Source: an uncultured Collinsella sp.
GTDB taxonomy: Bacteria; Actinomycetota; Coriobacteriia; Coriobacteriales; Coriobacteriaceae
Reading direction: 5' to 3'
DNA length: 64,000 nucleotides
Assembly: GCA_900544845.1 (NCBI GenBank)
Contig: UQWV01000002.1
Span: forward strand, 33,089 to 97,088
The position numbers were made by a program, and so were the translations under genes. The notes under the pieces were generated by a model. It saw only the letters and a list, made by a program, of their open reading frames with translations. It was not told the origin of the DNA and searched no databases. Positions 1 to 8,338 of this stretch are shown one piece after another. The stretch's first letter is position 1, and each line of letters starts with the position of its first letter.

Positions 1-1
1 C

Positions 2-790
2 GAGGTTGTCTATACGGACGATCTGTATCAGTCGATTGCGCCGGACGAGTTTTTTGCCCAGATTGCCGCGGGCGCCATGCCCAAGACGTCTCAGGTGAGC
101 GTGGGTGAGTACGAGGAGTTTTGGGAGCCGTTTGTTACCGAGGGTAAAGACGTGCTGCACCTGACGTTGTCGTCGGGTATTTCGGGTACGTATGGTTCGG
201 CTTGCGTTGCGGCACAGATGCTCGCGGATCGCTATCCCCAGGGCGGCAAGGTGCGTGTCATCGATTCACTGGGGGCGTCTTCGGGCTTTGGCCTATTGCT
301 GGAATATGCCGCCGACGTTCGCGATAGCGGCGCTTCGCTCGATGAGACGGCCGCTTGGATTGAGGAGCATAAACTCAACCTGCACCACTGGTTCTTCTCG
401 ACCGATCTGTCGAGCTACCTGCGTGGCGGTCGCATTTCGGCCGCGAGCGCGATCATCGGCACGGCGCTTAAGATTTGCCCACTCATGACGGTAGATTGCG
501 AAGGTGGGCTGTCGCCACGTGAGAAGATCCGCACCAAGAAGCGCGCGATTTCCGAGATGGCTAAGACCATGATGGCACACGTGCAGGACGGTGCGGATTA
601 TTCGGGTAAGTGCGTCTTGTCCCATTCGGCGTGCCGCGAGGATGCCGAGGCCGTTGCGGCGCTGATTGAGGAACAGATTCCGCAGCTCAAAGGCAAGATT
701 GAAATCAACAATATCGGTGCTCTGATCGGTTCGCACACCGGACCAGGTACGGTGGCGCTCTTCTTTATGGGCGACAAGCGCGTGGATTAA
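2..790 (+). CDS. DegV/FakB family fatty-acid-binding protein, 5' end outside window
   Basis: DegV proteins bind a single fatty acid and, as FakB, present it to the FakA kinase for phosphorylation and entry into phospholipid synthesis. The reading frame is open from the first bases of the window, so the N-terminus is missing; the first visible ATG at 77 is internal because conserved DegV sequence (AGAMPKTSQVS) straddles it. Visible hallmarks are the LSSGISGTYGSA segment, the RGGRIS segment and the C-terminal GALIGSHTGPGTVALFF motif that closes the lipid pocket. The gene ends 82 bp before a convergent gene with a terminator hairpin between them. This is the first of three DegV genes in the window. 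The family call is firm; the fatty-acid specificity is unknown. Confidence 0.93.
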   Translation, partial: EVVYTDDLYQSIAPDEFFAQIAAGAMPKTSQVSVGEYEEFWEPFVTEGKDVLHLTLSSGISGTYGSACVAAQMLADRYPQGGKVRVIDSLGASSGFGLLLEYAADVRDSGASLDETAAWIEEHKLNLHHWFFSTDLSSYLRGGRISAASAIIGTALKICPLMTVDCEGGLSPREKIRTKKRAISEMAKTMMAHVQDGADYSGKCVLSHSACREDAEAVAALIEEQIPQLKGKIEINNIGALIGSHTGPGTVALFFMGDKRVD

Positions 791-831
791 TTTGCCTCAT
801 CACGTCGCTGCATGATTGCTCAAACGAAAAC

Positions 832-859
832 GGCCCGCCTCACGTTTGTGGGGCGGGCC
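832..859. terminator. Bidirectional intrinsic terminator
   Basis: GGCCCGCC (832-839) pairs with GGCGGGCC (852-859) around a CACGTTTGTGG loop, flanked by AAAA on the left and T-rich sequence on the right. It lies between convergent genes and can serve both. Confidence 0.75.
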
Positions 860-871
860 TTGCTGTTGCGG

Positions 872-1963
872 TTAGCGTTTCTTTCCGCGGAAGAAGAAGC
901 CATGCAGTGACGGCTTGAGTCCACGGTTGGCGCGATGCTCCTCGACGCGCTCGTGGATCGAAGCGACGCGCTCGATAACCTCGTCGGGAATCGGCACGTC
1001 GGGATTCATGTTCTCGACCTGACTGACCTCGGCGGCGGCAACCTGGTCGATAATGGGCACATCGTCGCGCGAGATGACGGGCGTGGCGTCTTCTTTCATC
1101 TTGCGGTAGCGCTGCATCATGTCGGTCTGCAGCTGCTGGGCCGAAGGCGGCGTCCAGATGATGGCGTTGGCGCCGGCGGCGATGGTCTCGCGGATGCTCT
1201 CGGGTGTTTTGCCGCCCGGTGCGATGAGCGGCAGGTTGGGATAGTGCTCGCGCAGTTCACGTAGGACCTGGGGCGTGTTTTTGCCGGCGGCGATGTTGAG
1301 AATCTTGGCTCCGGCGCGTACTTTGGCATGCGCATCATCGTCGCAACGTACGACTGTGGCGATGACGGGGATGTCGGCGATGTTGGTGATGTGCTCGACC
1401 ATCTCGGCAGTGGCGGGGGAGTTGACCACGCAGCCCGCCGCGCCCTGCATCTCGGAGACGGCTGCCATCTGCACGGAGCGCTTACCGGTCGTAGTTCCGC
1501 CGCCCACGCCTACAAAGACCGGGCACTCGGCGACAGTCAACAGCGCCTGCGTAATGGCAGGCTGTGGCGTGAAGGGGTAAACGGCAAAGACGGCATCGGC
1601 GTTGGAGTTGCGGATGACCGCCACGTCGGTGGTGTAGATAAGCGACTTGATGCGACGGCCGAAGAGCGTAAAGCCGCTGGCCTCCTCGATCTCGTCGGGC
1701 ATGCGGAGGGCCGCCTTGCGCAGACGTCCGTCGATGGGCAGCGGCTCCATGGGGAGCAGTCCGTTGGGGGTCACGGCTACCTGGGGCTCGGTGAACTCGT
1801 CTGCTAGCTCGACCTCGGAAAAATCGACCGAGGCGACGATGTCCTCGTGAACCTCGGCGGGAACATCGATGGGGGCCTGGTCGTTCGTCGCGGCAGGCGC
1901 GTCGAAGGAACTGGTGCCGACAAAGGCGTCGACGCGCTCGTTCAAATCGTTGAGAGTATCCAT
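872..1963 (-). CDS. TIM-barrel protein of the KDPG-aldolase/ThiG-like superfamily, function unknown
   Basis: This 363-residue protein has an acidic N-terminal stretch of about 75 residues, then a likely (beta/alpha)8 barrel. Runs such as DAVFAVYPFTPQPAITQ, CPVFVGVGGGTTTGKRS, DIPVIATVVRC, AGAKILNIAAG, LPLIAPGGKTPESIRETIAAGANAIIWTPP have the beta-strand then Gly-rich phosphate-loop look of aldolase-type barrels; the GGGTTTGKRS and APGGKT segments would be phosphate-binding loops. The C-terminus is short and basic (FFFRGKKR). Related proteins are usually left as hypothetical or 'hydrolase', and no catalytic set is recognisable, so no reaction is assigned. It is convergent with the DegV gene and divergent from the small membrane protein gene. 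Start ATG chosen as the longest frame; the acidic leader makes the exact start uncertain. Confidence 0.7.
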   Translation of the reverse strand: MDTLNDLNERVDAFVGTSSFDAPAATNDQAPIDVPAEVHEDIVASVDFSEVELADEFTEPQVAVTPNGLLPMEPLPIDGRLRKAALRMPDEIEEASGFTLFGRRIKSLIYTTDVAVIRNSNADAVFAVYPFTPQPAITQALLTVAECPVFVGVGGGTTTGKRSVQMAAVSEMQGAAGCVVNSPATAEMVEHITNIADIPVIATVVRCDDDAHAKVRAGAKILNIAAGKNTPQVLRELREHYPNLPLIAPGGKTPESIRETIAAGANAIIWTPPSAQQLQTDMMQRYRKMKEDATPVISRDDVPIIDQVAAAEVSQVENMNPDVPIPDEVIERVASIHERVEEHRANRGLKPSLHGFFFRGKKR

Positions 1964-2153
1964 GGCGGTCCGTTTCTATGTTGCGCGCCCGTCGGCGTAC
2001 GACCGGCGTTGTGTTTGCTAAATCGTTTGACTAGTTGATTTTTCCCCGCTGCGCCATCCGTTAGACCGAAGGGTCGGCGAACGTGAAGGAGCTGTGGTGG
2101 CGGGGATTGAGGTGCTATCTTGAAAGTCCCGTTTAAAAGAGAGGTGACGCGGT

Positions 2154-2324
2154 ATGGAATTGGCAGCAATGTTTGGCTCGATTGGCCTGTGTGTGGGCGC
2201 AATCGTTGCCGCCGCGGTCATCTACTTGGTGGTCACGGCCATTAAGGGCAAAAGAGCCGAGCGCAAGGAGCGTGAGGCACTTAAGCAGCACCGTGACCAG
2301 CAGGACAAGCGCGCACGGAGATAG
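2154..2324 (+). CDS. Small single-pass membrane protein, 56 aa
   Basis: A short open frame begins at ATG 2154 behind a good ribosome-binding site, GAGGTG at 2141-2146, seven bases upstream. The product has one strong membrane helix (about residues 4-29, GSIGLCVGAIVAAAVIYLVV) followed by a highly charged, basic tail (KGKRAERKEREALKQHRDQQDKRARR) that should face the cytoplasm. It stops 24 bp before the convergent methyltransferase gene. No family is recognised. The combination of RBS, membrane helix and positive-inside tail makes it a probable real gene; function is unknown. Confidence 0.6.
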   Translation: MELAAMFGSIGLCVGAIVAAAVIYLVVTAIKGKRAERKEREALKQHRDQQDKRARR

Positions 2325-2348
2325 CTTGTTGAGTTTTGGATCCCTGCG

Positions 2349-3452
2349 CTAGCTGCGTTTTCGGATCAGGGCGATATAGAAGCCCTCAAAGTCGCGGCTG
2401 GGCGGAATGGTCAGCGTGCCGGGCATACCGTTGGCGACGGACGAGACGTGGCCGGCGGCGATAGCCTCGGTGAGGGCGTTGCTCTCGACGCGTGGCTCTT
2501 CGCCAGCTTCCTGGGCACGGTGCGTTTCGCTTTCGCTCGGCGTGCCGTCGAGGGGAATGAGCTCGCAGTCCATATGCTTGTCGAGGGCCTCTTGCAGGGC
2601 GTCCTCGTTTTCCTGCGGCAAGATCGAACAAGTCGAATAGACGAGCGTGCCGCCCGGTTTGAGGGCTCCCATGGCGCGGTCCAGAAGTGCTCGCTGCGAG
2701 CGGGCGCACTTGCCAAGCAACTGCTCGGTGAGGCCGCGCAGGCTCTTTTCGTTGTCGCTGATGACGGTGCCCGTGCCGGTGCAAGGGGCGTCGAGCAGGA
2801 TGCGGTCAAAGCGGAAGAACTCGTCGAGCTCGCGTGCGTCGATGCGCATGACGGGCACGTTTTTTGCGCCTTGGCGGTGGAGGTTGGCTTCGAGCTTCTC
2901 GGCGCGGGGAATGCTCATCTCGCAGGCTGTGAGGTGTGCCTGGCCCTGGGTGAGGGCGGCGATCTGCGTCGTCTTGCCACCGGGGGCCGCGCACATGTCC
3001 AGGATGTCCTCGCCGGCTTGAGCGCCCAGGACCAACGGTGGCATCATGGACGACAGGCTCTGCAAGTAGATCTTGCCGTCGCGGTAGATGTCGAGGTCCC
3101 ACAGGTCGGAAACCTGGGCCTCGGGCAGGATGAAGGCATCCCGGTACCAGGTAACGGTTTGGTGCGCGATGCCGGCCTCGTCGAGTGCGGCGGCGATGTC
3201 TTCGGCAGTCGCCTTGAGCGTGTTGGCGCGCAGCGTGACCGGGCGTGTGGCCGCAGCGCCAAAGCCTTCGATCATGAGCTCGGCATCGGAGGGGGCATAA
3301 GCACCGGCGACCGTGTCGACCATAAAGCGCGGCAGGTCGGCGGCGCAGGGAAGGGCGGCAAGCTGGTCGGAAAGCTCGGTAGCGGCAAACTGCCTGAGCT
3401 TGAGCTCGGCCTTGACCTGCTTTTTCTGCTTATGACGACGCGGCTTGGACAT
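2349..3452 (-). CDS. RsmB/RsmF-type RNA (cytosine-5) methyltransferase
   Basis: This 367-residue protein transfers a methyl group from S-adenosylmethionine to C5 of a cytosine in rRNA or tRNA. The SAM-binding motif I DMCAAPGGKTTQ lies near residue 151; the catalytic cysteines are in DAPCTGTG (motif IV, about residue 222) and YSTCSILPQENE (motif VI, about residue 274), the two-Cys arrangement of NOL1/NOP2/Sun enzymes. An N-terminal basic leader (KPRRHKQKKQ) and a PUA-less C-terminus ending GFYIALIRK are seen. Length and motif order suit RsmF/YebU-like or RsmB-core proteins without the NusB-like domain; which rRNA position is modified cannot be read. AAGGAAAG upstream supports the ATG at 3452. 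Confidence 0.92.
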   Translation of the reverse strand: MSKPRRHKQKKQVKAELKLRQFAATELSDQLAALPCAADLPRFMVDTVAGAYAPSDAELMIEGFGAAATRPVTLRANTLKATAEDIAAALDEAGIAHQTVTWYRDAFILPEAQVSDLWDLDIYRDGKIYLQSLSSMMPPLVLGAQAGEDILDMCAAPGGKTTQIAALTQGQAHLTACEMSIPRAEKLEANLHRQGAKNVPVMRIDARELDEFFRFDRILLDAPCTGTGTVISDNEKSLRGLTEQLLGKCARSQRALLDRAMGALKPGGTLVYSTCSILPQENEDALQEALDKHMDCELIPLDGTPSESETHRAQEAGEEPRVESNALTEAIAAGHVSSVANGMPGTLTIPPSRDFEGFYIALIRKRS

Positions 3453-3490
3453 CCGTCTTTCCTTCCCATTCCATTAAAAGTAGTCAATTT

Positions 3491-3602
3491 GGGACGGGGC
3501 TATTTTAGCTACCCCGTCCATGACTCCCGTCACAAAAAGACTGTACTGTGGCGCCCGGGAATGATTTTTTAATCCCCGTCCCAGAATAATCATTCCCGGG
3601 CG
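3491..3602. repeat. Two adjacent palindromes of the GGGACGGGG family
   Basis: GGACGGGG (3492-3499) pairs with ACCCCGTCC (3511-3519). A second hairpin pairs CGCCCGGGAATGATT (3552-3566) with AATCATTCCCGGGCG (3588-3602), its loop carrying another CCCCGTCCC. The GGGACGGGG motif recurs at 14090 and 56925. Position is 3' of the MetRS-like gene and 5' of the methyltransferase gene, both on the minus strand. Confidence 0.7.
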
Positions 3603-3620
3603 CGTTGCTACTAGCGTGCT

Positions 3621-5771
3621 TTAGTACTGGCTCTCGTGCTTGCTGAAGAAGTCGAAGCGCGGGGGCAGCGGCTTCACGCGGTGCTCGCCGGGCTTCTCGC
3701 CTAGGCTCTCCACGAACTCGTCCGTGGAGGCAAAGATGTTATCCCAGCTAAAGAAAGCGACCGGGTCGACGTCGAAGTACTCGCAGATGAGCTCGCAGCC
3801 GGCCGGGACGATGCCGTGCATGAGCACGGTCGCCACGCGCAGCTCGGTAAAGGCGTCGACCAAGGCCTGCGTCATGGCGGCGTTGGCCGGCTCACCCTCG
3901 AGCTTGTTGGCGGCCTTGGAGGCGTCGCTCCAGCGCTTGTTGGCGGCACGCAGGTAGTCGTCGCACACGGCGAGCGCGCGGTGCGTCTCGAACTTGTACA
4001 TGGCCTGCTCAAAGGCAAGGGCGGCCTGCTCGGCAGCCTCGACCACGGCGGCAGAGGCGGCACCGGCGGGGATGCAGCCGTTGCGATAGGGGCTCTCGTC
4101 GCCCTCCTTGACGGCGACGCCGTAGAAGCAGCTGCGGGCCAGGCGGTTGAAGACGCCGGTCAAAAGGGCGCTCTCCTTAAGGGCCGGGTCGATAACGCGC
4201 TTGTCGTCGCAGGCACGCACCTCGTTGCCGTCCTTGTCCTTGCCGGTCACGCGCGTGTCGTATGCCTTGGGGCTAAAGCTCACCGGCTTCTCGGATAGGC
4301 CGAGCGACAGCCAATGCGCGCGCATCTGCTCGCAGGTGTAGTGGTTGAGCAGGTCGTCTGCCGGCGGGGGAGGCGTCTGCGAGGACGAGCTGGCCTTTTT
4401 GCCCATGTAGAGCAGGTGATAGCAGGCGCTGACGGTGCTCTGCGTAAGGTTCCAACCCAGGGCCTCCCACATGGCGGTCTGCGCGATGCAGTAGAAGTAG
4501 ATGTTGTCCTGACCGATAAACTGGTAGACCTGAGCGTCGTCAGAGCACCACCAGTCGCGCCAGTCGAGCGAGCTGTGCTGGTAGGTGGGCGCAGGGACCT
4601 GCGTGGAATCGGCGGCGGGCTCGCCCATGAGGGCGGCATCCTGGGCGGCGACGCCCTCGGTCACGCCGGCGGCCTTGGCATCGCGCGCGAGCACGGTGCG
4701 CGTATAGCTGATGGGCGCCCATAGGCTCTCGGGCCAGCACCAGCAGGTGACGTCGGAGACGCCATCGACCTCGGGCGCCGGAACGCCCCAGTCGATGTTG
4801 CCGGTGATGCGGAAGGGCACGAGCGCCTTGCCGCTGCGGAAGCGCACGCCGCCGTTGGCGAGCACCGCGTGGGCGTCGTCGCGCTCCTTCCAGCTGGGGA
4901 AGGTGACGGTAAAGCTGCTCTTGTTGCCCTCGGGCTCCAGCACGGTGTGCTCGGGCAGCTGGTCCTCGACGGCGTCGAAAGCCTCGCGGAACTTGTTCTG
5001 GATGTAGAGCTGAGCCGGCAGCAGCCACTCCTCCATGGTCTTGGAGACCACGGAGCGAACCTGCGGGTTCTGGGCGAGCTTGGCGGTATAGGTCTTCATA
5101 AAGTCGAGGTAGGCCGGCAGGTCGAAGTAGAGGTTGTCGACCGGGCGCAGCTCGGGCACCTCGCCGGTGAGCTGGCTCTTGGGTGCGATGAGCTCCTCGG
5201 GCTCAAACTGGTGACCCAGGTCGCACTCGTCGGCATAGGCCTTCTCGGACTTGCAGCCCTGGATGGGGCAGCGGCCGATCACCTGGCGGCCGTTGAGGAA
5301 CGTGCCGGCCTTGGCATCGTAGAACTGCAGCGTGGAGCGTTTGGAGATGGTGCCCTGCTCGTGCAGGCGCTCGATAATCTCGGCGGTAACCTCGTTGTGG
5401 ATCTGGGCCGCCGGCTCAAGGCCCGAGCCGCCGTAGATGTCGCAGCTGATGTTGTAGTTGTTGAGGGTCGCGGCCTGGCGGGAGTGGTTGGACTCGACGT
5501 ACTCGCTAATGGACTTGTCGTAGCCCTCGTTCTCCTTGAGCTTGCGGTAGCTCTCCATGATGGGCGATCCGTAGCAGTCGGTTCCCGAGGTGAAGATGAC
5601 ATTCTCGCGGCCCAGGCGGTCGCGCAGGAAGCGGGCGAAGAAGTCGGCCGGGACAAAGACGCCGCCGACGTGGCCAAAGTGAAGGCCCTTGTTGCCGTAG
5701 GGCTCGCCGGCGGTAACGATGGCGCGGCGAGGCCAGCTGGGACGGTCGTTCATGGAGTATCTGGATGCCAT
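3621..5771 (-). CDS. metG: Class I aminoacyl-tRNA synthetase, methionyl-tRNA synthetase-like
   Basis: The likely role is charging tRNA with methionine from ATP. Of 716 residues, the N-terminal Rossmann part carries HFGHVGG as the HIGH signature and TSGTDCYGSPI, matching the MetRS GDDxHGTPI region. A zinc-knuckle-like run CPIQGC...ECDLGHQ follows, then IDWGVPAP and CWCWPESLWAPISY. The KMSKS position reads MGKKASSSSQ, a clear departure from the consensus, and is followed by an unusual TPPPPADD insertion. The C-terminal half is a helical anticodon-binding domain. There is no EMAP-like tRNA-binding tail. ATG 5771 is chosen because AAGGAG lies four bases upstream; a longer frame to 5864 lacks conserved sequence, and ATG 5753 is also possible. 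Whether this is the only MetRS of the genome is unknown. Confidence 0.75.
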   Translation of the reverse strand: MASRYSMNDRPSWPRRAIVTAGEPYGNKGLHFGHVGGVFVPADFFARFLRDRLGRENVIFTSGTDCYGSPIMESYRKLKENEGYDKSISEYVESNHSRQAATLNNYNISCDIYGGSGLEPAAQIHNEVTAEIIERLHEQGTISKRSTLQFYDAKAGTFLNGRQVIGRCPIQGCKSEKAYADECDLGHQFEPEELIAPKSQLTGEVPELRPVDNLYFDLPAYLDFMKTYTAKLAQNPQVRSVVSKTMEEWLLPAQLYIQNKFREAFDAVEDQLPEHTVLEPEGNKSSFTVTFPSWKERDDAHAVLANGGVRFRSGKALVPFRITGNIDWGVPAPEVDGVSDVTCWCWPESLWAPISYTRTVLARDAKAAGVTEGVAAQDAALMGEPAADSTQVPAPTYQHSSLDWRDWWCSDDAQVYQFIGQDNIYFYCIAQTAMWEALGWNLTQSTVSACYHLLYMGKKASSSSQTPPPPADDLLNHYTCEQMRAHWLSLGLSEKPVSFSPKAYDTRVTGKDKDGNEVRACDDKRVIDPALKESALLTGVFNRLARSCFYGVAVKEGDESPYRNGCIPAGAASAAVVEAAEQAALAFEQAMYKFETHRALAVCDDYLRAANKRWSDASKAANKLEGEPANAAMTQALVDAFTELRVATVLMHGIVPAGCELICEYFDVDPVAFFSWDNIFASTDEFVESLGEKPGEHRVKPLPPRFDFFSKHESQY

Positions 5772-5889
5772 GGGACTCCTTCGCATATAGTAAGGGCGCG
5801 GCCGGGCGCAAGGCCTGGCGACGCAGTGGTCAATTCGTGCATATCGTTCGACATTATCGCACATGCGGGCGGGTGCGTGACGGGGGCGC

Positions 5890-5906
5890 TATCCTAAGAT
5901 GCTATG
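5890..5906 (+). promoter_or_regulatory. Possible leaderless promoter
   Basis: TATCCT at 5890-5895 ends eight bases before ATG 5904, and no Shine-Dalgarno sequence precedes that ATG. The spacing fits a -10 element firing at or next to the start codon, a common actinobacterial arrangement. No convincing -35 is seen. Confidence 0.25.
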
Positions 5907-6470
5907 AATGAGATTTCCAACATACATGCGTTTGAAGACGAGGATTTTCTGCACGCCTGCTTTGTGTGGGGGATGGCCGTGCTTGGCGCATTTGCCGTGT
6001 GCCTGGTGCCGGTGTTTATGCTGCTGGGTGGGCCCGCGGACTTGGATGCGGCTGACGCGGGCGGTTGGACGGCCGTTTTGGGCTGGATAGTCAGCTTGGC
6101 TGCGGTTTCGGCGGCGTCATTTGCCGTGCACGAGCTGGTGCATGCGGTGTTCTTTAAGCTGTTTGCGCCCGCCGGTGCTCGGGTGACCTTTGGGGCAAAT
6201 CTCGAAACCTGCATGATTTACGCCTGCGCCGAGGGCGTGGTGTTTTCGCGCCGGCGGTACATGGTCATTTGCCTGGCGCCGACGGTTGTTGTGACGGCGG
6301 CGTTTGCCCTGGGGTTTGCATTCTCGGGCTATCCGCTGCTGTGCTATCTGGCGGCCGGCTTGCATTTGTCGGGCTGTGTAGGCGACTGGTATTACGTGCG
6401 GACCATCCTGCGCGACCGTCGCATTGTCGCCTGCGAGGACACATCCTTTGGCGTGCGCTTTTTCGGGTGA
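5904..6470 (+). CDS. DUF3267-type membrane zincin
   Basis: This 188-residue integral membrane protein has an early hydrophobic helix pair (about residues 18-36 and 50-70), then the zinc-protease-like HELVH motif (about residue 75), and further helices ending in LHLSGCVGDWYYVRTI. HExxH inside a membrane segment followed by a GA(R)VTFG strand and a downstream D in GDWY is the layout of DUF3267 putative peptidases. Substrate and even peptidase activity are unproven for the family. It is divergently oriented from the MetRS-like gene and ends 10 bp before queH, so the two are probably cotranscribed. Confidence 0.75.
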   Translation: MNEISNIHAFEDEDFLHACFVWGMAVLGAFAVCLVPVFMLLGGPADLDAADAGGWTAVLGWIVSLAAVSAASFAVHELVHAVFFKLFAPAGARVTFGANLETCMIYACAEGVVFSRRRYMVICLAPTVVVTAAFALGFAFSGYPLLCYLAAGLHLSGCVGDWYYVRTILRDRRIVACEDTSFGVRFFG

Positions 6471-6480
6471 GGAGATGTCG

Positions 6481-7056
6481 ATGAAGCCGTTGTTGCTGCA
6501 TGCGTGCTGTGCGCCGTGCTCTCTTGAGCCGGTCCGCCTGCTGCGCGAGGAAGGGTTTGAGCCCACAATCTGCTGGACAAACCCCAATATTCAGCCGCAC
6601 GATGAATGGCAGCGGCGTTTGGACGAGCTGCGCCGGTGGTGTGCCGATGGCGACATCGAGCTTATCGAGGCGGGGGAGGACCGGGAGCGCTGGGAGGCCG
6701 GCGTGGCCCCGCTGGGCGCCGATCGAGCCCGTCGCTGTCGCGCATGCTATGCCCTGCGTCTGGCCGAGGCGTGCCGTGTGGCCCAGGAGCGCGGGTTTGA
6801 GTTTGTGGGCACGACGCTCGCCGTCTCGCCGTACCAGTTGTTCGAAACTTGCAATGATGTGTTGGAGCGTCTGGCTGCTGCCCGCGGTCTCACTCCGGTG
6901 ATTCGCGATTTTCGCACGTATTACCCCGAGGCGACACGTCGTTCGCGCGAGCTGGGCATGTATCGGCAGAACTACTGCGGCTGCCGTTTCTCGGCCGTCG
7001 AGGCGGCCATGGACCGCGCCCGCATCCGCGACGAGCGCAAAGCGTCCAAAAAGTAG
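6481..7056 (+). CDS. queH: Epoxyqueuosine reductase QueH
   Basis: QueH carries out the last step of queuosine formation, reducing epoxyqueuosine in the wobble base of tRNAs with GUN anticodons. It is the non-orthologous replacement for QueG. The 191-residue protein shows the paired cysteines HACCAPCS at the N-terminus, RRCRACY in the middle and NYCGCRFS near the C-terminus, which in the family hold the Fe-S cluster and extra metal site, along with TTLAVSPYQ. ATG 6481 is preferred over ATG 6475 because AGGAG at 6470-6474 abuts the earlier ATG but sits six bases from the later one. queA follows 64 bp downstream and tgt lies 5 kb on. Confidence 0.93.
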   Translation: MKPLLLHACCAPCSLEPVRLLREEGFEPTICWTNPNIQPHDEWQRRLDELRRWCADGDIELIEAGEDRERWEAGVAPLGADRARRCRACYALRLAEACRVAQERGFEFVGTTLAVSPYQLFETCNDVLERLAAARGLTPVIRDFRTYYPEATRRSRELGMYRQNYCGCRFSAVEAAMDRARIRDERKASKK

Positions 7057-7120
7057 TTCTTTTGGGCTGGCAGCCTGCTAGGATGTAGAGCGGACTTTAG
7101 CTATATAAGGAGTATCCGAC

Positions 7121-8338
7121 GTGTCTATGCGTACCGATGATTTTGACTACAACCTTCCTGAGGAACTGATCGCCCAGGCTCCAGCTGAGCCGCGCGACTC
7201 CTGTCGCCTGCTGGTGGTGGATCGCAAGGGCTCCCAGGCGGGAACGCCGCTGGAGCACGGCGGTACCGTTGAGCACCGCATCTTCCGTGACATCATCGAC
7301 TATATCGAGCCGGGCGACGTGCTCGTCATCAACCAGACGCGCGTGATGCCGGCCCGCCTGATCGGTCGCAAAGCCGGCTCGGGCGGCGTGGTCGAGACCC
7401 TGCTGCTCAAGCGCCGCGAGGACGTGGATCCGCTGGGCCATGTTTGGGAGTGCTTGGTCAAGCCGGGCAAGCGCCTGAAGCCCGGTGCTCATATTGAGTA
7501 TCGCGCCGGTGGCGCCCATGCGCCCGAGGGGGCTCCCGTGGTGCTGACGGCCGAGGTCGTCGACTTTGTCACCGATAGCCGCGGCGGCCGTCTAGTGCGT
7601 TTTGAGCCGGCTGGTTGCAACGCCGCCGGCGAGCCGCGCACGCTCGACGAGGCCATTCACGCCGCCGGTCATGTGCCGTTGCCGCCCTACATTACCGATT
7701 ACGAGGGCGATCCCGAGAAATATCAGACCGTGTACGCCATGAAGGAGGAGCACTCGGCTGCCGCTCCTACGGCGGGTCTGCATTTTACTCCTGAGCTCAT
7801 GGCCGCTATCGAGGCCAAGGGTGCCAAGTTTGCCGCCGTCGAGCTCGAGGTGGGCATCGATACCTTCCGTTTGGTGGAGGAGGACGACCCTACGCAGCAC
7901 GTCATGCACACCGAGCGCTACCACGTGTCGCAGGAGGTTGTCGACGCCGTGCATAAGGCCAAGGCCGAGGGTCATCGCGTGATCGCCGTCGGCACTACCG
8001 CGGTGCGCTCGCTCGAGAGCGCGTTTGACACGGACGCGCCGGTGTCCGATCCGGCCGTGACGGCGCGCTATTTTGAGGGGCGTGAGGACGGGGCCGATAC
8101 GCTCGGCCGCGGTGACATCGTGGTGCGCGAGAACGCTACGACGCAGCTCTACCTCATGCCTGGCTCGACCTATCACGTGGTCGACGCGCTGATCACGAAC
8201 TTCCACGTGCCGCGCTCTACGCTCATGATGCTCGTGAGCGCGCTTGCCTCCCGCGACCAGATCATGGATGCCTACGCTGCCGCCATCGAGGAGCGCTACC
8301 GCTTCTTCAGCTTTGGCGACGCGATGCTCATTTGTTAG
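7121..8338 (+). CDS. queA: S-adenosylmethionine:tRNA ribosyltransferase-isomerase QueA
   Basis: QueA moves the ribosyl part of SAM onto preQ1 already installed in tRNA, giving epoxyqueuosine, the substrate of QueH encoded just upstream. The 405-residue protein has the family N-terminus DFDYNLPEELIAQAPAEPRDSCRLLVVDR, the VLVINQTRVMPARL segment, the central HAAGHVPLPPYI, AAPTAGLHFTPELM and the C-terminal TNFHVPRSTLMMLVSA. A beta-barrel insertion around residues 85-165 is normal. GTG at 7121 is taken as the start: AAGGAG at 7107-7112 lies eight bases upstream, whereas the in-frame ATG at 7127 would be too distant. The stop codon overlaps the first hairpin of a composite repeat. Confidence 0.97.
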   Translation: MSMRTDDFDYNLPEELIAQAPAEPRDSCRLLVVDRKGSQAGTPLEHGGTVEHRIFRDIIDYIEPGDVLVINQTRVMPARLIGRKAGSGGVVETLLLKRREDVDPLGHVWECLVKPGKRLKPGAHIEYRAGGAHAPEGAPVVLTAEVVDFVTDSRGGRLVRFEPAGCNAAGEPRTLDEAIHAAGHVPLPPYITDYEGDPEKYQTVYAMKEEHSAAAPTAGLHFTPELMAAIEAKGAKFAAVELEVGIDTFRLVEEDDPTQHVMHTERYHVSQEVVDAVHKAKAEGHRVIAVGTTAVRSLESAFDTDAPVSDPAVTARYFEGREDGADTLGRGDIVVRENATTQLYLMPGSTYHVVDALITNFHVPRSTLMMLVSALASRDQIMDAYAAAIEERYRFFSFGDAMLIC

